Shown here piece after piece: positions 57,564 to 64,000 of a DNA stretch of 64,000 nt; position 1 is the stretch's first letter; every line of letters starts with the position of its first letter. The notes under the pieces were generated by a model that saw only the letters and a list, made by a program, of their open reading frames with translations, made no database searches and was not told the origin of the DNA. The translations under genes were made by a program, and so were the position numbers. This DNA is from Bacteroidales bacterium (lineage in GTDB: Bacteria; Bacteroidota; Bacteroidia; Bacteroidales; UBA932): contig JAKSJP010000004.1 of the NCBI GenBank assembly GCA_024398105.1, positions 80,052-144,051 on the forward strand, written 5' to 3'.

Positions 57564-59531
57564 CTACAGATAGTCGTTGAAGTAATTTGTTACCTTATCC
57601 ATAAGATGAACCCTGTCCTTGCCCTGGACATTGTGCTCGGCGCAAGGATAAGGGAAATAGTCGACCTGGACATTGTTGACGATGCACTCGCGTATGAAGC
57701 TGAGACTGTGCTCCCATACGACGGTGTTGTCGATCGCTCCCTGGCAGATGAGGAGCTTGCCCTTGAGGTCCTTGGCCTTGTTGATGAGGCTGGTCTTTGC
57801 GAAACCGTCAGGATTGAGCATTTCAGTATCCATGTAACGCTCGCCGTACATGATCTCGTACCACTTCCAGTCGATCACCGGACCGCCTGCTACACCAACC
57901 TTGAATACATCAGGATAGTTGGTGATGAGTGAGATGGTCATGAATCCACCGTAGCTCCAACCATGGACACCGATCCTGTCGGCGTCGACATATGGAAGGC
58001 TCTTGAGCATCTTGATGCCCTCCATCTGGTCTGCCATCTCGGCCTGTCCGCACTGGCGGTTGATGGCCTGCTCGTATTCGATGCCCTGGCAGTCGGTGCC
58101 GCGGTTGTCCTGGACGTATACGATGTAGCCGTGCTGGGCCATGTACATTTCCCACATGCGGATCTGGCCAAGCCATGAGTCATGCACCATCTGTGAGTGC
58201 GGGCCACCATAGACATAGACGATTACCGGGTATTTCTTCGACGGGTCGAAGTTGGTCGGCTTGTAGAGCCTGTACCAGTTGTCGAACTTGCCGTCGGCGC
58301 TCTTCACTGTGCCGAAATCTACCTCGCCGGTAGCGTAGTCCTTGAGCGGGTCCTCGCTTCGGAGGGTGAACCTGGTTGTCTTTAGGTCTGTTGATACGAC
58401 CTTCCTGACGAGTGGGGTGTTGAATGATGAGTAGCTGTCTATGAACCACTTGCCGTCGGTGCTGATGGCAACGCTGTGCCAGCCTCTGTCCATGGTAAGG
58501 CGTTCTGGCTTGCCTACCTTCGCATCAGCTGCAGAAAGGGCCTTCTTGCCCTTGCCGTCGGTGATCTTCACGCGGAAAAGGTGGCTCTCGGCAGGAGATA
58601 TCTCTGATGACATGTAGTAGAGATCCTCGCCGACTATGTCCGTGAACTCCACGTCAGCGTCGCAAGGGGTTACTCTTCTGACGGTTCCGAGTGTGTCGCA
58701 GAGATAGAGGTTGCGGTAGCCGTCACGGTTGTTCGTCCTGTAGATGAAATGGTAGTTGTCGCCGATGAAATAGAGCGGATCGAGCGGCTCTACCCAGTTG
58801 TCGTTGTCTTCTGTAAGGATGGTCTTCACGTATTCACCGGTCTGGGCGTCATACATGTTGAGCTTCATGTGCTCCTGGGTACGGTCGAGGACCTGGATGA
58901 ATATGTATTTTCCGTCAGGACCCCAGCTGATGTTGGTAAGGTATCTGTCCTGGCCGAAATCGTTGACTTTCATATAGACGGTCTTCATCGTCTTTGTGTC
59001 ATAGACACCAAGGGTGATGACTTCTGAGCTCATGCCGTTCATCGGATACTTGATGCTCCTGAGTGAGCCGGTCCTTGTGGTGATGTCAAGAAGCGGGAAT
59101 TCGGTTACCATGGACTCGTCCTTCCTGTAGAAGGCAAGCTTGGTCCTGTCGTCTGACCAGAAGGTGCCGCCGTTGATTCCGAACTCGTTTCGGCTTACGC
59201 TCTGTCCGTATGTGATCTGGCTGTTCTCGCTTCTGGCAACGAGGTATAGATTGCCCTCTGCGTCCTTGTAATAGAGGCTCTGACCCTTGAGGACTTCTGT
59301 GTTTCCCTCAGGTCTCTTGGAGAAGACTATGCCTTCTTCTGCGAGCTGGGCCATCTTCTCAGAGTACTCCTGAGGAACGGCAGGGGAGAGACTGCGGTTG
59401 AGGATTGCGTCCTCCATGGTCATGATCTTGCCATTGGCCGGACCTGCAGGATGTATGTCTTTGACTCCTGGCTGAGCATAAGCCGCAAGTGAGATAAGCG
59501 CGGCGGAAATTGAAATGAATATTCTGTTCAT
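57564..59531 (-). CDS. Secreted dipeptidyl peptidase IV-like S9 peptidase
   Basis: 655 residues with a signal peptide ending near LAAYAQ (about 20). An N-terminal beta-propeller (about 70-430) is followed by the alpha/beta hydrolase domain. Catalytic residues: Ser526 in GWSYGGFM, Asp in QGAIDNTVVWEHS and His in CAEHNVQG. DPP IV enzymes remove X-Pro or X-Ala dipeptides from oligopeptides; a specificity pocket cannot be verified here. The ATG at 59531 was preferred over an open frame reaching 59579, because it begins the signal peptide. It follows the 59551 membrane protein by 19 nt on the same strand. Confidence 0.9.
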   Translation of the reverse strand: MNRIFISISAALISLAAYAQPGVKDIHPAGPANGKIMTMEDAILNRSLSPAVPQEYSEKMAQLAEEGIVFSKRPEGNTEVLKGQSLYYKDAEGNLYLVARSENSQITYGQSVSRNEFGINGGTFWSDDRTKLAFYRKDESMVTEFPLLDITTRTGSLRSIKYPMNGMSSEVITLGVYDTKTMKTVYMKVNDFGQDRYLTNISWGPDGKYIFIQVLDRTQEHMKLNMYDAQTGEYVKTILTEDNDNWVEPLDPLYFIGDNYHFIYRTNNRDGYRNLYLCDTLGTVRRVTPCDADVEFTDIVGEDLYYMSSEISPAESHLFRVKITDGKGKKALSAADAKVGKPERLTMDRGWHSVAISTDGKWFIDSYSSFNTPLVRKVVSTDLKTTRFTLRSEDPLKDYATGEVDFGTVKSADGKFDNWYRLYKPTNFDPSKKYPVIVYVYGGPHSQMVHDSWLGQIRMWEMYMAQHGYIVYVQDNRGTDCQGIEYEQAINRQCGQAEMADQMEGIKMLKSLPYVDADRIGVHGWSYGGFMTISLITNYPDVFKVGVAGGPVIDWKWYEIMYGERYMDTEMLNPDGFAKTSLINKAKDLKGKLLICQGAIDNTVVWEHSLSFIRECIVNNVQVDYFPYPCAEHNVQGKDRVHLMDKVTNYFNDYL

Positions 59532-59550
59532 GGTACCTTGTTCTTGCTGA

Positions 59551-59982
59551 TTATCTGTTATTGATCTTTCCCAAGTCATCTATCTGGCTGCCGGATGGCT
59601 CAGTTGCGGAGATTATCTTGTCGACGATGTACTTTGTGTTGCCTCTCCAAGGAATGACGCCCTTGTACTGCTTGTAATGGACCTGGACAAGCTGTCCGCC
59701 AAGTCCCATGAGAGTCTCGGCGATCTCGGGATCCTTGACAGAGAACTCAAGGTTGTAGGACTCGATGAGCGCTCCGTTGGCTGCATTGCCTCCACGGATG
59801 CCCGCCTGGATGATCTTGCCCTCATATGTCTTGAACAGATAGCCTTTCAGCGCGAACTGGTTCAGCTCTCCGGCCTTTACGCCTTCTGCGAAGACGAAGT
59901 AATATTTGAAATAGGTAAATCCCGTTACGAACAGCAGAGCCAGCAGGATGCTGATAAGGGTGATCTTGGTTTTCGTTCTCAT
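59551..59982 (-). CDS. Small single-pass membrane protein of unknown function
   Basis: 143 residues from the ATG at 59982, which starts a basic N-terminus (MRTKTKITLIS) and one hydrophobic helix (about 7-27). The remainder is a small beta-rich domain (FKTYEGKIIQAGIRGG, LEFSVKDPEIAETLMGLGGQLVQVHYKQY, PWRGNTKYIVDKI) that would face the periplasm. Bacteroidales genomes carry similar proteins of unknown function, sometimes called 6-phosphogluconate dehydrogenase by error; there is no such motif here. First gene before DPP IV. Confidence 0.7.
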   Translation of the reverse strand: MRTKTKITLISILLALLFVTGFTYFKYYFVFAEGVKAGELNQFALKGYLFKTYEGKIIQAGIRGGNAANGALIESYNLEFSVKDPEIAETLMGLGGQLVQVHYKQYKGVIPWRGNTKYIVDKIISATEPSGSQIDDLGKINNR

Positions 59983-60109
59983 TATAAATGATTGATTAGG
60001 TATATGATGCAAAGATAGCAATCTTGGAGAAGTATCGGAACGTGACATAAAAGAAAAAAGCGACTGAAGATTCAGCCGCTCTGTTCATTAGGCAGTGTTT
60101 CCACCACCT

Positions 60110-60184
60110 TGGTACTGGGTAGGAGAATCGAACTCCTATTGCGAGATTGAGAATCTCGAGTACTAACCGTTATACGAACCCAGC
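60110..60184 (-). tRNA. tRNA-Glu (anticodon CUC)
   Basis: 75 nt with encoded CCA. The acceptor arm GCTGGGT pairs with ACCCAGT (first pair G-U), the anticodon arm is CGAGA-TTCTCAA-TCTCG with CTC at 60149-60151, and the T arm is AGGAG-TTCGATT-CTCCT. It reads GAG glutamate codons. The D arm contains GGTTAGTA. The first base pair being G-U is slightly unusual. Confidence 0.95.
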
Positions 60185-60206
60185 GTGTTAGTTGTTGATT
60201 GGATTG

Positions 60207-60236
60207 CAAAGATAGGCAAATTATATTACACTCCAA
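60207..60236 (-). promoter_or_regulatory. Promoter of tRNA-Glu
   Basis: On the minus strand TTTG (60233-60236) and TATCTTTG (60207-60214) are 18 bp apart; the tRNA starts 22 nt after the -7 box. Confidence 0.65.
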
Positions 60237-60246
60237 ATTTTTTTTG

Positions 60247-60254
60247 TATTTTTG
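60247..60254 (+). promoter_or_regulatory. Promoter -7 box for glmM
   Basis: TATTTTTG, 18 nt before the ATG at 60273, divergent from the tRNA-Glu promoter. Confidence 0.6.
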
Positions 60255-60272
60255 TAAAAATAATTGACAAAT

Positions 60273-61727
60273 ATGACCCTTATCAAATCTATTTCCGGAA
60301 TCCGTGGTACAATCGGAGGCAATCCAGGGGAGTCTCTTACCCCGATTGATGTAGTCAAGTTCACATACGCATATTGCGAAAAACTCCGCGAAAGAAGGCC
60401 TAAGGCCGAGGGCGAAAGATATAAGGTAGTAGTCGGAAAGGATGCAAGACTTTCAGGCGAGATGGTCGAGAACCTTGTAGTGGGTACTCTCATCTCATGC
60501 GGCGTCGATGTCGTCAAGGCTGGCTTCGCATCTACCCCAACCACAGAACTTGCAGTCACCTTCTGCGAGGCTGACGGCGGTATCATCCTTACCGCTTCCC
60601 ACAACCCACGCCAGTGGAATGCCCTCAAGCTTCTCAACGAGAAGGGTGAGTTCCTCAACGCAGAGGAAGGTCAGGCTATCCTCGACTGCGCTGAGGCAGA
60701 GAATTTCTGCTTCGCTTCAGTCGATGAGCTTGGTGTCATCGAGGAGAGGGATTTCACAGACGAGCACATCCAGTTAGTCCTTGATCTCGAGGCTGTGGAC
60801 GTAGAGGCGATCAAGACTGGAAAGTTCAAGGTCGTCCTTGATGCCATCAACTCCGTAGGCGGAATCATCATGCCACGTCTCCTCGACAAGCTTGGTGTTG
60901 AGTGCATCAAGATCAACTGCGAGCCTACAGGTGACTTCGCACATAATCCTGAACCGCTTCCAAAGAACCTCGTCGAGCTCAGCGAGACTGTCGTGAAGGA
61001 AGGCGCTGACTTCGGTATCTCAGTGGATCCGGATGTGGACCGTCTTGCATTCATCAGCGAGAACGGTGAGCCTTTCGTAGAGGAATATACACTCGTCAGC
61101 GTTGCAGACTACCTCTTCTCAAGGGCGGCTGCAAACGCTAAGGCGAAGGGCATCTCACTTGAAGAGGAGTGCGCACCATATAAGCCTGTGTCATGCTCTA
61201 ACCTTTCTTCTTCACGTGCGCTCAGAGACGTCACCGAGCAGTATGGCGGCCGATATGAGGCTGCTGCGGTAGGTGAGGTGAACGTGACTACAAAGATGCG
61301 TTCAGAGTGTGCGCTCATCGGTGGAGAGGGCAACGGAGGCGTAATCTATCCTGCAAGCCACTATGGCCGTGATGCCATGGTCGGTGTCGCTCTCTTCCTC
61401 AGCAACCTCGCTGCAAAGAAGATGAAGGTGTCAGAACTTAAGGCAACATATCCTCCATACTTCATCGCGAAGAACAAGATCGAGCTCTCAGACAAGGCGC
61501 TCATCGACAAGATCCTTGAGGAACTCAAGGTCGTATACGCGTCAGAGAACATCAATGACATCGACGGTGTAAAGATCAACTTCGAGGCTACGAAGCAGTG
61601 GGTTCATCTCCGCAAGTCAAATACCGAGCCTATCATCCGTATCTATGCTGAGGCACAGACTATGGAGGAGGCTGAGGCTCTTGCAGAGAAGGTCATCGCC
61701 GTTGCAAACAAGATAATCGGCAAGTAA
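60273..61727 (+). CDS. glmM: Phosphoglucosamine mutase
   Basis: 484 residues. Converts glucosamine-6-phosphate to glucosamine-1-phosphate, the route to UDP-GlcNAc and peptidoglycan. Phosphoserine loop LTASHNPRQWNALK (Ser109), Mg2+ loop DPDVDRLAF, and the C-terminal RKSNTEPIIRIYAEA are all present; GGEGNGGV marks the sugar-binding loop. GlmM-type is favoured over phosphomannomutase by the EGNGG loop and by the peptidoglycan-related neighbour. The ATG at 60273 was chosen over a TTG at 60264. The next gene starts 1 nt after the stop. Confidence 0.88.
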   Translation: MTLIKSISGIRGTIGGNPGESLTPIDVVKFTYAYCEKLRERRPKAEGERYKVVVGKDARLSGEMVENLVVGTLISCGVDVVKAGFASTPTTELAVTFCEADGGIILTASHNPRQWNALKLLNEKGEFLNAEEGQAILDCAEAENFCFASVDELGVIEERDFTDEHIQLVLDLEAVDVEAIKTGKFKVVLDAINSVGGIIMPRLLDKLGVECIKINCEPTGDFAHNPEPLPKNLVELSETVVKEGADFGISVDPDVDRLAFISENGEPFVEEYTLVSVADYLFSRAAANAKAKGISLEEECAPYKPVSCSNLSSSRALRDVTEQYGGRYEAAAVGEVNVTTKMRSECALIGGEGNGGVIYPASHYGRDAMVGVALFLSNLAAKKMKVSELKATYPPYFIAKNKIELSDKALIDKILEELKVVYASENINDIDGVKINFEATKQWVHLRKSNTEPIIRIYAEAQTMEEAEALAEKVIAVANKIIGK

Positions 61728-61728
61728 G

Positions 61729-62796
61729 ATGTTCTCTTTCAGGACGACTCCGCTCGAGGATCAGCTCGACAAGGCTCTGATGGACGGTAAGGTAGGGTGC
61801 TTCTGTACCCAGAACTGCTGGGATACCGGCAGGGACAGGTATATGTACCAGCTTTTTCAGGAAAGGGGCAACCTTGAGATCGTGCTTACACCCCGTGATG
61901 CTGAGCTTACTCCAGGCACCAACCATATCGAGTTCACCAAAGAACAGCTTGCGCCGCTTTCAGCTGTTGTCGTGGAGATCCAGGACGTCGGCTCACGTTA
62001 CTTCAACTACACTAAGGACGTGCTTCGTCTGATGTCCGTCATGGTGGAACTAGGCGACGAGGCTCCTGCTCTCTACATCGTCGACCACCTGAATCCGGCC
62101 GGTCGTCACGTGGAAGGGTCCATCCCTTCCGGGACCATGGAGGCATTCGTGCCGAAGGTCGCGCATAGACACGGCCTTACTCTTGGCGAACTCTGTAATC
62201 TCTATTACAGCGAGATCGGAGCGAAGTTCTCTCTCCATATCATCTCAGCTCTTGCATCGGACACTACCCATCAGCTCATGCCATGGACCATAGCCCCGGC
62301 TTCGGATATCCCGGGCATGTTCACGTGCTATATGTACAGCGGCGGCGGTCTCTGGAACAATACGAACATTACCCCTGCGATCGGAACGGCCCGTCCATAT
62401 GAGTATATCGGTGCTCCATTCGTGAAGGCGGTGATGGATGACGACCTGCCGGTTCCTGATGGCGTGATGATGCGTCCATGTTCTTTCACTCCGTCTGCCG
62501 GACAGTATGCAGGGGAGAGGTGCTATGGCTATCAGATCATGCTGCAGCCAGGCGCTGAGTATCATTCTCTTCTCCATACCCTCCAGCTGATGCGCTTCTT
62601 CAAAGAGAAGTATCCTCAGTTTGAGATCGGTCCGGAATTCTACCGTAAGCTTGCGGATCCGGTGCTCGCTGACTATCTCGCCGGAAAGATTTATTTCGCT
62701 GATGCGAGAGACCATGTGAAGGTAGAAGAGCAGAAGTGGATCAGGAAGGCCAAGAGATTTGCTTTATATGACGATCAGCCTGTCAGAATTAAGTAA
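61729..62796 (+). CDS. DUF1343 / GH171 NamZ-like exo-N-acetylmuramidase
   Basis: 355 residues. The DUF1343 core is recognisable: FTKEQLAPLSAVVVEIQDVGSRYFNYTKDVLRLM, VDHLNPAGRHVEGS, HGLTLGELCNLY and an IAPASDIPG segment, all typical of NamZ, which releases N-acetylmuramic acid from the non-reducing end of peptidoglycan fragments. There is no signal peptide, unlike exported NamZ proteins, so the enzyme may act on cytosolic muropeptides during recycling. Starts 1 nt after glmM, which makes the UDP-GlcNAc precursor, so synthesis and turnover of wall sugars appear linked in one unit. Activity is inferred from the family. Confidence 0.78.
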   Translation: MFSFRTTPLEDQLDKALMDGKVGCFCTQNCWDTGRDRYMYQLFQERGNLEIVLTPRDAELTPGTNHIEFTKEQLAPLSAVVVEIQDVGSRYFNYTKDVLRLMSVMVELGDEAPALYIVDHLNPAGRHVEGSIPSGTMEAFVPKVAHRHGLTLGELCNLYYSEIGAKFSLHIISALASDTTHQLMPWTIAPASDIPGMFTCYMYSGGGLWNNTNITPAIGTARPYEYIGAPFVKAVMDDDLPVPDGVMMRPCSFTPSAGQYAGERCYGYQIMLQPGAEYHSLLHTLQLMRFFKEKYPQFEIGPEFYRKLADPVLADYLAGKIYFADARDHVKVEEQKWIRKAKRFALYDDQPVRIK

Positions 62797-62803
62797 AATA
62801 TTC

Positions 62804-62833
62804 TTGTCGTTTCAGGAATTATTCGTAAATTTG
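62804..62833 (+). promoter_or_regulatory. Promoter of rpmE2 with -33 and -7 boxes
   Basis: TTG at 62804-62806 and TAAATTTG at 62826-62833 are 19 bp apart, a textbook Bacteroidota promoter; the rpmE2 ATG is at 62880. Confidence 0.75.
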
Positions 62834-62879
62834 TCGCTCCAATTGGAACTATAGTTAACAATACTTAATTAATTAAGAA

Positions 62880-63131
62880 ATGAAAAAAGGAATCCATCCC
62901 GAAACCTACCGTCTTGTAGCTTTCAAGGATATGTCAAACGACACAGTGTTCATCACACGTTCATGCGCTTCTACAAAGGAGACTCTCGAAGTTGACGGTG
63001 TTGAGTACCCTGTCGTAAAGGTCGAGATTTCCAACACTTCTCATCCTTTCTACACTGGTAAAGTCAAGCTCGTTGACACCGCCGGTCGTGTTGATAAATT
63101 CTACCAGAGATACAAGAGCCGTCAGAAGTAA
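62880..63131 (+). CDS. rpmE2: 50S ribosomal protein L31 type B
   Basis: 83 residues beginning [20 protein letters not shown], the signature of type B L31. The zinc-binding CxxC pairs of type A L31 are absent, so it does not need zinc, a form that many bacteria use or that is the only one in Bacteroidota. The C-terminal [24 protein letters not shown] is the conserved L31 block. It has its own promoter and a strong terminator. Confidence 0.95.
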   Translation: MKKGIHPETYRLVAFKDMSNDTVFITRSCASTKETLEVDGVEYPVVKVEISNTSHPFYTGKVKLVDTAGRVDKFYQRYKSRQK

Positions 63132-63159
63132 TCATCGAATTACTTTTCGAAATAGGACA

Positions 63160-63194
63160 AAAGAAGCCAGTTCAAGGAACTGGCTTCTTTTTTT
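63160..63194 (+). terminator. Rho-independent terminator of rpmE2
   Basis: 14-bp perfect stem (AAAGAAGCCAGTTC / GAACTGGCTTCTTT) with a 3-nt loop, followed by a T run. Confidence 0.95.
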
Positions 63195-63257
63195 ATGTCA
63201 GCCCGAAGCTGGTTGCTCTCGTTGCCATATATTTGCCGTAAGGCGATGGTTCCTCAC

Positions 63258-63407
63258 TTTTGCAAATCGGAGTGCATGGAGAAACCTGATCTGTACGCTG
63301 AGTGGCGCATTGTCATGCGCTCCTGGCACTGTCTGGCCTATGAGTGCATAAGAAACACCATCCTGGGTGCTTAGAATTCTGGTCGGGATGCACTCCGATT
63401 TGCAAAA
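63258..63407. mobile_element. MITE-like element with 20-bp perfect terminal inverted repeats
   Basis: Arms 63258-63277 and 63388-63407 are perfect reverse complements (TGCAAATCGGAGTGCAT core) and enclose 110 bp. Inside is a hairpin GCGCAT-TGTC-ATGCGC. There is no open frame of note. The 150-bp size and perfect ends suggest a non-autonomous transposable element or a long foldback; I see no clear target-site duplication. Confidence 0.5.
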
Positions 63408-63666
63408 GGCCGGCCCGCTGATGCGGGCTTTCCTAATGTCTTGAGCGGTCGCCGAACTGCTATCTGTTCTTCGCCGAGCTGTTTGTCTGCTCTTCGGCGA
63501 GCTGGCGGATGTCTCCTCCGAGGACCCGTGGCCGCCCGCGGCCTCGTGAGCGGGAGGGGCCCAGCTTCAGCTGGGAGGGACGAGCGAAGCGAGGGTTTCG
63601 TTAGCACCACTGCACAACATCGCACCAGCACCACGTCGCGGGAGGGAGACAAGCTTCCCTGAAATG
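63408..63666. other. GC-rich non-coding stretch with hairpins
   Basis: No credible gene. It has a GCCCGC/GCGGGC hairpin near 63412-63428 and, at 63548-63579, GAGCGGGAGGGGCCCA followed by an AGCT-stem and TGGGAGGG, the same flanks as in the clpX terminator loop at 57496-57524 but with a different stem. Long open frames across it are by-products of high GC. Confidence 0.5.
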
Positions 63667-64000
63667 GACCTAGTGCGGGAAAGGACGTCTCTTGCTCTGG
63701 GTGGCTGATGTGTGCACCAGGTCCAGGCGTTTTGACGAGACCTGGTGCAGGGAAGGGTGTCTCTTGCTCTGTGTGGTTGATTCGTGCGCCAGGTCCAGGC
63801 TTTTTGACGAGACCTGGTGCAGGGAAAGGTGTCTCTTGCTCTGGGTGGTTGATTCGTGCACCAGGTCCAGGCGTTTTGGCGAGACCTGGTGCGAGGAAAG
63901 GTGTCTCTTGCTCTGTGTGGCTGATGTGTGCACCAGGTCCAGGCATTTTGACGAGACCTGGTGCAGGGAAGGGTGTCTCTTGCTCTGTGTGGCTGATTCG
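63667..64000. repeat. Tandem array of 72-bp units with inverted 10-bp arms (cut by window end)
   Basis: GACCTGGTGC at 63739, 63811, 63883 and 63955 (a GACCTAGTGC variant at 63667); partners GCACCAGGTC at 63714, 63858 and 63930 and GCGCCAGGTC at 63786. Gaps alternate between 37 bp and exactly 15 bp; the 15-bp loop reads close to CAGGCGTTTTGACGA. Units differ by a few bases. The array continues past 64000. Because 72 is a multiple of three, open frames with 24-residue repeats appear, but no start signals support them. Confidence 0.95.

Noticed and set aside
63371-63946. Open frame with 24-residue repeats on the minus strand (PGPGARINH-like)
   Set aside because: The frame stays open only because the unit is 72 bp; several frames on the same DNA are open, and there is no signal, start context or conservation evidence.

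Overview
This window is a stretch of a Bacteroidales-type chromosome (phylum Bacteroidota), GC about 50-55%. Signs are the TAnnTTTG promoter -7 box in front of most operons, a tmRNA with tag GNNNYALAA, many lipoproteins and plug/barrel proteins, GH97/GH27/CE15-type glycan enzymes, an FtsE/GyrB/trigger factor-ClpP-ClpX housekeeping set, type B L31 and a serine palmitoyltransferase-like enzyme typical of sphingolipid-making Bacteroidales. I cannot place it below order level from sequence alone.

Layout. 1-2.5 kb (minus): short-chain dehydrogenase, cyclophilin and the N-terminus of an SF1 helicase cut by the window edge. 2.6-7.1 kb: a plug-only lipoprotein, an RsiV-like lipoprotein, a secreted esterase, NhaD and a membrane-tethered AraC-like protein. 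7.2-11.8 kb (plus): an operon-like run with a CxxCH-bearing TolB-like lipoprotein, a DUF6057-like membrane protein, a CE1-type esterase and a SIMPL protein. 11.8-15.2 kb (minus): a methyltransferase and a TonB-dependent receptor preceded by a canonical FMN riboswitch. 15.2-18.9 kb: GH97 and CE15 enzymes. 18.9-19.3 kb: ssrA. 19.4-26 kb: dehydrogenase, inositol-phosphatase-like enzyme, a sensor-like membrane protein with TrkH and a RecD-like helicase, then a secreted hydrolase. 26-31.7 kb: GH27 enzyme, THUMP-like methyltransferase, phosphosugar mutase, a 73-bp repeat array and greA. 31.7-42.9 kb: tiny lipoprotein, two secreted peptidases, Pif1-like helicase, EamA transporter, YicC, glnS, nth, ftsE. 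42.9-52.1 kb: TPR protein plus plugless barrel, gyrB, serine palmitoyltransferase-like enzyme and its reductase-like neighbour. 52.1-64 kb: 7TM-HD phosphodiesterase, tig-clpP-clpX, DPP IV, tRNA-Glu, glmM plus a NamZ-like muramidase, rpmE2 and a second repeat array running off the window.

The most unusual content is non-coding. Four intergenic loci (26044-26162, 30744-31093, 41143-41261, 63667-64000) share one architecture: two 10-bp arms around exactly 15 bp, with a related loop core. Two are 119-bp elements with identical geometry; two are tandem arrays with 73-bp and 72-bp periods. The three loci whose context is complete all lie between convergent genes, like the gyrase-binding BIMEs of enterobacteria. 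The 73-bp array is also bracketed by two oppositely oriented hairpins with a common core. The other strong lead is the FMN riboswitch in front of a TonB-dependent receptor, which points to outer-membrane flavin uptake. A GH27 enzyme whose Asp-Asp pair reads Asp-Ile may be a beta-L-arabinopyranosidase.
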